Origin: an uncultured Austwickia sp.
Lineage (GTDB): Bacteria > Actinomycetota > Actinomycetes > Actinomycetales > Dermatophilaceae
Assembly: GCA_934678955.1 (NCBI GenBank)
Contig: CAKUSI010000089.1
Location: 1-11,951 of the forward strand
Length of the DNA stretch: 11,951 nucleotides
Direction: 5' to 3'
Below are positions 1 to 5,484 of the stretch, in pieces. Both the position numbers and the translations under genes were made by a program. The notes below the pieces were generated by a model. It searched no databases, was not told the DNA's origin, and saw nothing but the letters and a program-made list of their open reading frames with translations. Each line of letters starts with the position of its first letter. The first letter of the stretch is position 1.

Positions 1-84
1 GTGCGCCGTCTGCATGACGCGGTTCGGGATCCGCACCCCGGCCACGTCGAGCGGCTGCGCGAGCGGGCTCGCGGTGGCGGTCAT
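1..84 (-). CDS. NADH:flavin oxidoreductase (Old Yellow Enzyme family), N-terminal fragment
   Basis: Only the first 28 codons are inside the window; the gene reads leftward out of it. The translation begins MTATASPLAQPLDVAGVRIP and continues NRVMQTAH. This is the opening of the OYE/2,4-dienoyl-CoA reductase-like FMN barrel, where a 'L..PL.v.g..i.NRvv.apm' strand precedes the FMN-binding region. Family members use NAD(P)H and FMN to reduce enones or dienoyl-CoA; the substrate here cannot be told. The ATG (84-82) lies 10 bp past the end of the gluconokinase gene on the same strand. A TAGGCT box overlaps that gene's stop codon, so this gene may have its own leaderless promoter. The family call rests on a short N-terminus only. 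Confidence 0.6.
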   Translation of the reverse strand, partial: MTATASPLAQPLDVAGVRIPNRVMQTAH

Positions 85-91
85 GGCGACC

Positions 92-97
92 AGCCTA
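92..97 (-). promoter_or_regulatory. -10 box TAGGCT of a probable leaderless promoter for the flavin oxidoreductase gene
   Basis: On the minus strand TAGGCT (97-92) is followed by 7 nt and then the ATG at 84, so transcription would begin at or next to the start codon. The first three bases of the box are also the TAG stop of the upstream gluconokinase gene. The same arrangement is found before the genes starting at 1086, 1589 and 9625. No clear -35 box is visible. Confidence 0.45.
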
Positions 98-631
98 GGT
101 CGGCGGGGTCGCGCCCTCCGCCGGGGCCGCGCCGCGCATTCCTCCCCACCAGTCGCGTGCCGCGGCGACGATCCCGTCGACGCTCGGCTCGATCGACAGG
201 ACGACGCCCGCCTCGTCCGGGGCGAGCGGCTCGAGCGTCGCGAGCTGCGAGTCGAGGAGCGCCGCCGGCATGAAGTGGCCGACGCGCCCGTCGAGGCGCC
301 GCCGGAGCAGTTCGGGCGATCCGGCGAGGTGGACGAATGCGACGTCCGGCACCGCGGCCCGGATCGCGTCGCGGTAGGCCCGCTTCAGCGCGGAGCACGC
401 GACGACGAGCCCGTCCGGCGCCGCCGCGAGCGTCGCGCCGACGCGCTCGAGCCACGGCGCGCGGTCCGCGTCGGTGAGCGGGATCCCGGCGGCCATGCGC
501 GCGACGTTCGCCTGGGCGTGGAGGTCGTCCCCGTCGACGAACGGCACGCCGAGGGCGGCCGCGAGCGCCGTCCCGATCGCGGACTTGCCCGCTCCGGAGA
601 CGCCCATGACGACGAGTCGCGGCGACGGCAC
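95..631 (-). CDS. gntK: gluconokinase
   Basis: Predicted 178-residue gluconokinase, which phosphorylates D-gluconate with ATP to 6-phosphogluconate, feeding the pentose-phosphate or Entner-Doudoroff route in the cytoplasm. The length matches the family (about 175 residues). Visible motifs are the Walker A loop GVSGAGKS (residues 10-17), then DGDDLH, the substrate-side stretch CSALKRAYRD, and the lid and C-terminal signature RRRLDGRVGHFMP followed by DSQLATLEPL. The GTG at 631 is chosen because it keeps a full first beta strand before the P-loop and lies 11 bp after the stop of the upstream membrane-protein gene. An ATG at 607 would begin only one residue before the P-loop and is less likely. 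The two genes are probably co-transcribed. The TAG stop doubles as part of the -10 box of the next gene. Confidence 0.93.
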   Translation of the reverse strand: MPSPRLVVMGVSGAGKSAIGTALAAALGVPFVDGDDLHAQANVARMAAGIPLTDADRAPWLERVGATLAAAPDGLVVACSALKRAYRDAIRAAVPDVAFVHLAGSPELLRRRLDGRVGHFMPAALLDSQLATLEPLAPDEAGVVLSIEPSVDGIVAAARDWWGGMRGAAPAEGATPPT

Positions 632-642
632 AGGCCCGCCCG

Positions 643-1086
643 TCAGGCGGTCGCCCGCTGCGGCAGCCGCCGCGCGACGAGCACGAGGTAGACGACGATG
701 CCGACGAGCAGCAGGCCGCTCGTGAGGATGTAGAAGGTGTGGAGCTGCGACTCCCCCGCCTCGGCGCCGGAGAGCACGACGTCGGTGCGGGCGTTGAGCA
801 GCGGGCGGATGACGGCGACCTGGACCACGAGCACGCCCCAGAGCGCGACGAGCGTCCCCCACACCGCACGGCCGGCGCGCGGACGGATCGACAGCAGCGT
901 GATGACGAGCAGCATGCCGAGGCTGAGGAAGTCCGCCGTCGTGAGCACGAGCCGGCCGATGCCGAGCGCGATCTCGAGCGTGACGCCCGGGGCGAGGAAC
1001 TTGAGGGGGGTCTCGATGAAGGCGAGGCCCGCAAGGAGGCCGAACCACACGCTCGGCAGGATGAGGCGCAGCGCCCAGGTGACCAT
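643..1086 (-). CDS. four-helix integral membrane protein, function unknown
   Basis: A 147-residue protein with four clear hydrophobic helices at about residues 4-25, 43-65, 75-97 and 117-138, short polar loops and a basic C-terminus. The first helix ends in FIETPLKFLAPGV, a Phe-Ile-Glu-x-Pro pattern typical of a small family of uncharacterised bacterial membrane proteins, so the Glu may be functional. I do not recognise a specific function. The ATG at 1086 is preceded by TAGGCT and a 6-nt gap, which suggests a leaderless start. A second possible promoter with a perfect TTGACA lies further upstream. The gene is followed after 11 bp by gluconokinase on the same strand, so the two are likely one operon, though no metabolic link can be read from the sequence. 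Confidence 0.8.
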   Translation of the reverse strand: MVTWALRLILPSVWFGLLAGLAFIETPLKFLAPGVTLEIALGIGRLVLTTADFLSLGMLLVITLLSIRPRAGRAVWGTLVALWGVLVVQVAVIRPLLNARTDVVLSGAEAGESQLHTFYILTSGLLLVGIVVYLVLVARRLPQRATA

Positions 1087-1092
1087 GCGACC

Positions 1093-1098
1093 AGCCTA
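1093..1098 (-). promoter_or_regulatory. -10 box TAGGCT, probable leaderless promoter for the 643-1086 gene
   Basis: TAGGCT (1098-1093 on the minus strand) is followed by six bases (TGGTCGC reads on into the start region) and the ATG at 1086. The same TAGGCTGGTCGC string precedes the ATG at 84. It matches the actinobacterial TANNNT -10 pattern at the distance expected for a leaderless transcript. Confidence 0.45.
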
Positions 1099-1143
1099 CG
1101 GCGGGCGCGACCGCGGGCCCCCGCATTCCTGACTCGCGCCCGC

Positions 1144-1173
1144 GTACTAGTCGGATCGACAGCGCAATGTCAA
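1144..1173 (-). promoter_or_regulatory. possible upstream promoter, TTGACA with 18-bp spacer and TAGTAC
   Basis: A perfect -35 hexamer TTGACA (minus strand, 1173-1168) is followed after 18 bp by TAGTAC (1149-1144), a weak -10. Transcription would begin near 1137 and give a leader of about 50 nt for the gene at 643-1086. It lies in the 196-bp divergent gap between that gene and the one at 1283 and may be an alternative to the leaderless start. Confidence 0.3.
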
Positions 1174-1282
1174 GGGGGTGCCCCAAGACGGCCGCGGCAC
1201 CTACCGTCGGGCCTGCGGCTCGCGTTCCACGCCATGGCGTCGTCGTGGCGCGCGAGCCGCCACAACTGTCAGGGAGGAAGCC

Positions 1283-1540
1283 ATGAGTCTCGGAGCCGGA
1301 ATCGGACTGCTCGTCATCGGGGCGATCCTCGCCTTCGCGGTCAACGTGGAGACGGAATGGGTGGATCTCACGATGATCGGCTACATCCTCATGGCGGCGG
1401 GCGTGGTCGGCATCATCGTCGGCATCGCCCTGCTCGCGCGGCGCAGCCGCACGGACGTCGTGAGCCGCACCGTCGTCGACCCGGTCAGCGGGGAGAGCGT
1501 GTCCCGCACGTCGAGCGATCGGGACGCGCCGGTCGTCTGA
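1283..1540 (+). CDS. small two-helix membrane protein, DUF6458-like
   Basis: An 85-residue protein. Residues 3-20 and 31-52 are hydrophobic helices separated by NVETEWVDL. They are followed by a basic stop-transfer segment (ARRSR) and a polar tail with VVDPVSGESVSRTS. This layout matches the short DUF6458-type proteins common in Microbacteriaceae; their function is unknown. The ATG at 1283 is chosen because GGGAGGAAG sits just upstream (GGAGG 5 nt before the ATG) and because the first transmembrane helix begins right after it. An in-frame start further upstream would add an unlikely Arg-rich extension. The gene lies alone, 48 bp before the next plus-strand gene. Confidence 0.8.
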   Translation: MSLGAGIGLLVIGAILAFAVNVETEWVDLTMIGYILMAAGVVGIIVGIALLARRSRTDVVSRTVVDPVSGESVSRTSSDRDAPVV

Positions 1541-1576
1541 GCCGCCGCCGGCATTGCGCCGGGGCCCAATGCTCGC

Positions 1577-1582
1577 CAGGCT
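1577..1582 (+). promoter_or_regulatory. -10-like box CAGGCT before the 1589 start, possible leaderless promoter
   Basis: CAGGCT is followed by six bases and the ATG at 1589. It resembles the TAGGCT boxes before 84 and 1086 but lacks the first T. No Shine-Dalgarno at proper distance competes with it, although GGGAG lies 2 nt before the ATG. Confidence 0.3.
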
Positions 1583-1588
1583 GGGAGC

Positions 1589-2287
1589 ATGGCGGCGGAG
1601 ACGGACGACGTCGTGGGGCGCGCATCCGACGTGGCCGCGCGGGCCCGCGACGGCGGCGCCCTCCTCGCCCGCGAGACGAGCGAGTTCGATCGCGGTCTGA
1701 GCTTCTACGATGCGATCTACGGCTTCGCGATCACGCTCCTCATCGCGAACGTCGACGCGCCGCCGGCCGAGGCGTGGCGGGACCTGCCGTCGCTGCTCGC
1801 GACGGGCGTGCTCGGCCAACTCGGCGGCTTCGTCCTGAGCTTCGTCGTCATCGCCGTCTTCTGGCGGCTCAACGTCCGGCTCATGAAGCGCCTCACCGGC
1901 ATGGACTCGGCGACGACGACGATGAACCTCGTCGCGGCCGGGTTCGTCGTCCTCCTCCCCTTCACGACGCAGGGCATCAGCGACCCCGCGACCGACCCGT
2001 ACGCGCTGCCCGCGATCCTCTACGCGCTCAACATCGCGATCGCCTCGCTCGCGCAGATCGCCATGTTCGAGGTCGCGCGGTACCGAGGGCTCGAGGTCGC
2101 GCCGATGACCCGCCGCGAGCACGTCGCCTTCGTCCTCGACTGGATGCCGACGCCCGCCGTCTTCCTCGCCTCGGTGCCGATCGCGCTGCTCTGGGGTCCC
2201 GACGTCGGGAAGATCAGCTGGGCGGCGCTCCTCGTCGTCGGGCCGCTGTCGGGGCGGCTCGTGCGACGCTGGGCGGTGCGGGGCTGA
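1589..2287 (+). CDS. TMEM175/DUF1211-like integral membrane protein
   Basis: A 232-residue membrane protein. After a polar N-terminus, residues 35-55 read RGLSFYDAIYGFAITLLIAN, the DUF1211/TMEM175 signature (R..sF.Da.y.faiTLL). In this family the first helix lines the pore of lysosomal and bacterial potassium channels. Further hydrophobic segments fall at about 72-92 (ending FWRLNVRL, like the family's F-x-W/H motif), 112-126, 141-162, 182-203 and 207-222. Known bacterial members are single-repeat six-helix proteins that tetramerise, and this length fits one repeat. Whether it conducts K+ is inference, because the usual FSD is replaced by FYD. It is the last clearly chromosomal gene before the gene-free border of the island. 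Confidence 0.7.
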   Translation: MAAETDDVVGRASDVAARARDGGALLARETSEFDRGLSFYDAIYGFAITLLIANVDAPPAEAWRDLPSLLATGVLGQLGGFVLSFVVIAVFWRLNVRLMKRLTGMDSATTTMNLVAAGFVVLLPFTTQGISDPATDPYALPAILYALNIAIASLAQIAMFEVARYRGLEVAPMTRREHVAFVLDWMPTPAVFLASVPIALLWGPDVGKISWAALLVVGPLSGRLVRRWAVRG

Positions 2288-2525
2288 GGGCTGCGCGGAC
2301 CGCGTCGGCTCCTGCGCGACCGACGAGGCTGTTCTGGCGGGACCGGCTCAGCGGGATGGCGGACCCCAGGCCGGTGAGCCGCTGCCCAGAGAGGCGCTCG
2401 GGGAAGTACGCGGCATGCCGACTCGGGTCGTTGTGGCGCGCCGTGGGAATCGTCTTGGTCACGGACCTGCTTTCGGGCACGAGTTCCCCACGAGCCACCG
2501 ACATCGGCGCGGCTGAGGTGTGCGA

Positions 2526-2588
2526 AGTGAAGGAGGGCCCGGCTTCTCGCGCGCACTATGCGCGTATCGAGGCCGATTCTCCTTCACT
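2526..2588. repeat. 10-bp perfect inverted repeat with 43-bp spacer
   Basis: The arms are AGTGAAGGAG (2526-2535) and CTCCTTCACT (2579-2588). The spacer has smaller complementary pieces (GGCC at 2536 and 2571; TCG at 2547 with CGA at 2568), so a branched or bulged hairpin can form. There is no U-tract, so a simple terminator is unlikely. Its role is unknown. Confidence 0.5.
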
Positions 2589-2685
2589 CGGTACGTCAGG
2601 CCCGCAAGAGAGGCGCGGCGATGCGCCCTGGAGGAATGCGCGGGGCGGCCGCGGGAGGCGAGCCCCCATCGCCTCGGCACGAGAT

Positions 2686-2744
2686 GCGGGGCGATCACGG
2701 ATCGCGGCCGGGCGGATACCGGCCGAGTTCCGTGACCCATCCGC
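2686..2744. repeat. 59-nt imperfect palindrome with symmetric, in-register mismatched loops
   Basis: Three nested arm pairs share one axis: GCGG/CCGC (2686-2689 and 2741-2744), TCACGGA/TCCGTGA (2695-2701 and 2729-2735) and GGCCGG/CCGGCC (2706-2711 and 2719-2724). The unpaired stretches are equal in length on both sides (5/5, then 4/4), leaving a 7-nt apex. It could be a protein-binding palindrome, a recombination site or a structured RNA. Confidence 0.55.
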
Positions 2745-2825
2745 GCTCCCTGCAGACCGCCATGGCGCCGAGGACATCGGACCGACGACGCGACTCATCC
2801 GAGACACATGTCCCGGCTCAGCACA

Positions 2826-2887
2826 CGGTGGAGCCTAGGCGAGCTAAGTCGAACCCCGAGGCGCTGCGGGAGCTGGCTGCAACGTGG
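2826..2887. repeat. att-like direct repeat, left copy; begins like the 3' end of a tRNA-Ala gene
   Basis: GGTGGAGCCTAGG (2827-2839) matches 12 of 13 bases at the 3' end and flank of the tRNA-Ala gene (11636-11648) in the same orientation. TCGAACCCC follows at 2850-2858, as in the T-arm of many actinobacterial Ala tRNAs, but about 4-5 nt further away than a real tRNA allows. The 62-bp block aligns without gaps to 4646-4707 at roughly 70% identity. The best reading is the far-end attachment site of the island. Confidence 0.45.
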
Positions 2888-3025
2888 CTTCTTCAGCCGC
2901 TGAATGGACTCGGTAGGCCAGGGGGACGTTCTCGGGTGGCCGGTCTCGGAGGCAAGGGCGACCCCGACGCGACCAGACATGAGGCGCTGCACGCCGCCGC
3001 ATCGAGCACGCGCATAAGGATGGCT

Positions 3026-3039
3026 GGGACTAGAGTCCC
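3026..3039. promoter_or_regulatory. palindromic operator candidate GGGACT-AG-AGTCCC
   Basis: A perfect 6-bp inverted repeat with a 2-bp centre ends 29 bp before the GTG start of the DUF5677-like gene. A -10-like TAGAGT (3031-3036) lies inside it, so a repressor bound here would block that promoter. Confidence 0.35.
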
Positions 3040-3068
3040 TAGGCACCAGACAGAACGGACGGCATCAA

Positions 3069-4637
3069 GTGTCGAAAGGAAACCGGAATAGGAACAAGCG
3101 ACAGAGCGCCCGCCAGTCCTCTTCCCTGGCCGACCACCAGCGGAGCGGCAAGCTTCTGAAGCCGCCGATGATGACGATTCCGGGCATGACCCCAATGCTC
3201 TGGTGGCGAGACTCTCTTCCTAACTGCCTGTGGCTCTGCTGGCACGTCAGCTCGGAAGACTATTTCGATGTGTTTGCCGCGTCGAAGTACCTGGATGAGA
3301 TCGAAACCGGTCTCGGCGACGACCGCACCGGCTTTCCCGAGGACTGGATCCAAACCGGCAAGCTTTCCGACTTCGAAGCAGTCCCTGAGGCCGCGCGGGC
3401 GAAGATGCTTGAGCATCTGTCCGACAGCGGCGCCTACGAAACCGTCTTCCCAGAAGAGTTCGCGGTTGCGCTGGCGATGTACCCCGCGGCGCCTGGGATG
3501 TGGCTCATACGGCCTTGGTTGGATCGCGGGCTCGTCGTGGATCCTGAAGTTGCAGAGAGACGACTGCGGGATGTTGTCGGCAAGGCCATGGACAGCCAGG
3601 GCAAGGTGGCGACCCGAGCCAAGGCGCTGGTTTTCCGCCAGATTCTGAAGGCTGGCCGAGTTACCTACTCCGATCAGGTCATGAACGACGAACTCATTAG
3701 CGCGTTCTCGAAATATCCCAGAGACACCACCGACGAGCAAAACGTCCGGGTCGAATCACACGTTCGCGCTGCATTCCTCGCGATGGAGTCCATAGCCGAC
3801 AAGAAGCTCGAGTGGCCCGAGATCTTCTGGCGTTCGAACTGGAAGCTATACGTCTGCCAGACCTCCGACACTGAACTGGGGCCGGAAGTCCTCGACGGGC
3901 GTTCCGACGAAGTGCGCGACGCCCTGCGCGAACTACGCGAAGAGGTCGAGGGCATGTGGGCACGCTTTGCCACAGTGGCGAAGACGACGGACCCCGATCT
4001 CTACGCACCCGATCGGTTTGAGGTACTGACTGGCCTTGTAGGTCGCGCCGTCAGACTGGTTCGGACGATCGCCGGCTACCCGCTGATGTGGACGATGGAA
4101 CAGGGGGCGCCCGTGCTTCGAGCGCTGGTCGAGTCCCGGATCATCATTCGCTATCTGGTGGCCAAGGGAGAACCGGAGCTCTATGAGAGGTTCCGGGCCT
4201 ACGGCGTCGGACACCTCAAGTTACTCAAGCTCCACATGGAGGAGTTCATCGACATCGCGGGCGAGGCCGGGGAAGGCATGAAGGACTACCTCGAATTGAT
4301 TTCGACCTACGTGAACCGGGATCACTACGAGGAGTACATCAACATCGACCTGGGCGGCAATTTCGCTGGCATCGACATGCGGAAGATGGCTGATGAGGTC
4401 GACCTCGGCAACGACTACCGCCTGCTATTCCAGCCCGCCAGCAGCAACGTTCACGGCGAATGGGGTGCGATCGACATGAACGTTTTCGAGCCCTACCTGA
4501 ACCCACTGCACGCCAACCATCGAGTACTCGCCGACAACGACCGCACGGTCATCGGACCGCCGTTTCTCCATGACCTCATGGACTACACAGACACTCTGAT
4601 CGAGGAATACGCGACGGCAGTTATGACCGTCCAGTAA
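3069..4637 (+). CDS. DUF5677-like protein, function unknown
   Basis: A 522-residue soluble-looking protein. The N-terminus is very basic (SKGNRNRNKRQ, residues 2-12). The next part holds a Trp/Pro-rich stretch, IPGMTPMLWWRDSLPNCLWL (about 38-57), that looks structurally important. The C-terminal third resembles DUF5677. At about 345-366 an Arg/Glu helix (APVLRALVESRIIIRYL) precedes 'YERFRAYG'. Near 455-465 the stretch SSNVHGEW carries a conserved-looking Ser/His pair, as in the family's 'YS..S...Hg' motif. The biochemical activity of DUF5677 is not established as far as I know. The GTG start has GGACGG 6 nt upstream. The gene stands alone on the plus strand, flanked on both sides by the 62-bp att-like repeats. 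Its codon use is less GC-biased than 1-2287, which fits horizontal transfer. Confidence 0.6.
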   Translation: MSKGNRNRNKRQSARQSSSLADHQRSGKLLKPPMMTIPGMTPMLWWRDSLPNCLWLCWHVSSEDYFDVFAASKYLDEIETGLGDDRTGFPEDWIQTGKLSDFEAVPEAARAKMLEHLSDSGAYETVFPEEFAVALAMYPAAPGMWLIRPWLDRGLVVDPEVAERRLRDVVGKAMDSQGKVATRAKALVFRQILKAGRVTYSDQVMNDELISAFSKYPRDTTDEQNVRVESHVRAAFLAMESIADKKLEWPEIFWRSNWKLYVCQTSDTELGPEVLDGRSDEVRDALRELREEVEGMWARFATVAKTTDPDLYAPDRFEVLTGLVGRAVRLVRTIAGYPLMWTMEQGAPVLRALVESRIIIRYLVAKGEPELYERFRAYGVGHLKLLKLHMEEFIDIAGEAGEGMKDYLELISTYVNRDHYEEYINIDLGGNFAGIDMRKMADEVDLGNDYRLLFQPASSNVHGEWGAIDMNVFEPYLNPLHANHRVLADNDRTVIGPPFLHDLMDYTDTLIEEYATAVMTVQ

Positions 4638-4645
4638 GAGCACTT

Positions 4646-4707
4646 CGGTGGAGCCTTGGGGCGCTTGGGCGAATCCCGCGGCGGTGCGAGAACTGGCGAG
4701 GGCGTGG
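4646..4707. repeat. att-like direct repeat, second copy
   Basis: This block aligns without gaps to 2826-2887 with about 46 of 65 bases identical when short flanks are included. It also starts with GGTGGAGCCT-GG. It lies between the stop of the DUF5677-like gene and the 3' end of the convergent NYN gene. If it is an att site it marks a junction between two tandem insertions. Confidence 0.45.
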
Positions 4708-4714
4708 GGGGGGA

Positions 4715-5347
4715 CTACTCGCCAGCAGCGCTGTAGTCGCGGCAGTCGATGAAGTCCTGTTCGCTGAGGAAGTGGCAGTACGGAAGGCGTCGCGGAGGCG
4801 TTGCATTGAGCATTTCAGGAAACCAGAGCGGTTTCTGCCCGGACCAGGCCGCAATCTCAAGGTTGATGAGCCTGCGATGAAAGACAAGGTCTAACGCTGG
4901 AAGGAGGTCGGTGTCGCCAGTGAAGACGATGGCAGCATCAAAGGCATGATCCAAGGCGTGCTCTGTTAGCGCGACTGCCAGGGCAACGTCGATCCCCTTC
5001 TCCCGTGCAGTGAAGCGTCGATCCTGCGTGCCTGCGAGGCGATCCTGATGCCATTCATACTTCAGATCCCGCTGAATCATGTGAACACGTGAGTCTTCCG
5101 ACCAAGCCTGTGCCTGGAGGTCATTCGCGCGCGCCGGCTGGGGTTGAATCGCCGGAGATGGCTTCCCCCGGAACACCCAAACCCCAGTCAGCGCGCTCGG
5201 GCGAGCACGCTTCGCCGCAATGCGTTCCGCGATCTTCACGGGGTCAACGACTGTGTCGTAGAGGTTCGATCCAAAGCTCGCGTACATGTTGTGCGCCGTT
5301 CGATGCACGTTCTCATAGTCCAAGAACACGCCGACGGTGTCCGCCAT
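4715..5347 (-). CDS. NYN-domain (PIN-like) ribonuclease, DUF88 type
   Basis: A 210-residue protein that is almost entirely an NYN domain, the PIN-like fold that cleaves RNA with Mg2+ held by acidic residues. The expected carboxylates are visible: D10 and N13 in FLDYEN, D120 in EKGIDVALAVAL, and D145 and D147 in FTGDTDLLP. The middle has FRGKP (about 59-63) and a basic/aromatic stretch (RDLKYEWH). The ATG at 5347 is chosen because GGAGG (5359-5355) lies 7 nt upstream. A longer reading frame from 5428 would have to translate a terminator hairpin. The gene is downstream of the HEPN-like gene on the same strand, separated by a strong terminator, so expression probably depends on read-through. The likely role is RNA cleavage in a stress or phage response; this is inference. 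Confidence 0.82.
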   Translation of the reverse strand: MADTVGVFLDYENVHRTAHNMYASFGSNLYDTVVDPVKIAERIAAKRARPSALTGVWVFRGKPSPAIQPQPARANDLQAQAWSEDSRVHMIQRDLKYEWHQDRLAGTQDRRFTAREKGIDVALAVALTEHALDHAFDAAIVFTGDTDLLPALDLVFHRRLINLEIAAWSGQKPLWFPEMLNATPPRRLPYCHFLSEQDFIDCRDYSAAGE

Positions 5348-5364
5348 ACGAGCACCTCCGGGGT

Positions 5365-5400
5365 AAGAAAAAGCCCCACCAATCCTTGCGGAAGGTGGGG
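5365..5400 (-). terminator. intrinsic terminator / possible attenuator in the NYN gene leader
   Basis: On the minus strand the stem CCCCACC (5400-5394) pairs with GGTGGGG (5380-5374). An inner TCC/GGA stem is capped by a GCAA tetraloop and followed by CTTTTTCTT. This is a textbook Rho-independent terminator. It ends only 5 nt before the GGAGG that serves the NYN gene and lies 85 bp after the HEPN gene's stop. It therefore either ends HEPN transcription or acts as an attenuator controlling NYN expression. Confidence 0.85.
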
Positions 5401-5484
5401 AGCAATGAGAGGAGGCTAGCACAAGCAACTTGAGCCAGCGCTAGGTCGTTGCTCCTCCTGCAAGCGTACCTGCGGCCCCAGACA

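Larger units (their letters stand above)
2288..3068. other. 781-bp gene-free border zone at the left end of the island
   Basis: No convincing gene is seen on either strand. The open frames here are Arg/Pro/Ser/Ala-rich GC-frame shadows with no recognisable domain. The zone instead holds a 10-bp inverted repeat (2526-2588), a nested in-register palindrome (2686-2744), a tRNA-Ala 3'-end-like att candidate (2826-2887) and a palindrome just before the next gene (3026-3039). Base and codon character change across it, from very GC-rich chromosome on the left to less GC-biased cargo on the right. Confidence 0.6.

Noticed and set aside
95..2122. Long minus-strand open frame of 675 codons
   Set aside because: Only its last 178 codons encode gluconokinase. 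The rest runs antisense to the TMEM175-like and small membrane genes and is low-complexity Arg/Asp/His, a GC-frame artefact.
739..2838. Plus-strand open frame of 699 codons
   Set aside because: It crosses real genes on both strands in the wrong frame, is Arg/Pro/His-rich and shows no domain.
2827..2858. Intact tRNA or tmRNA gene on the minus strand
   Set aside because: The 3'-end-like GGTGGAGCCTAGG and TCGAACCCC are present, but the spacing is 4-5 nt too long and there is no anticodon arm or acceptor partner upstream.
2558..3091. Plus-strand frame including VEPRRAKSNPEALRELAATW
   Set aside because: Part of it resembles the translation of 4648-4707 (VEPWGAWANPAAVRELARAW), with several silent differences, so a shared coding fragment was considered. 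The rest has no domain and no good ribosome binding site, and it overlaps the next gene. The att-repeat explanation fits the tRNA-like core better, but a shared protein fragment is not excluded.
5348..5428. Longer NYN protein starting at 5428
   Set aside because: It would translate the terminator hairpin and lacks a properly spaced ribosome binding site, whereas ATG 5347 has GGAGG 7 nt upstream.
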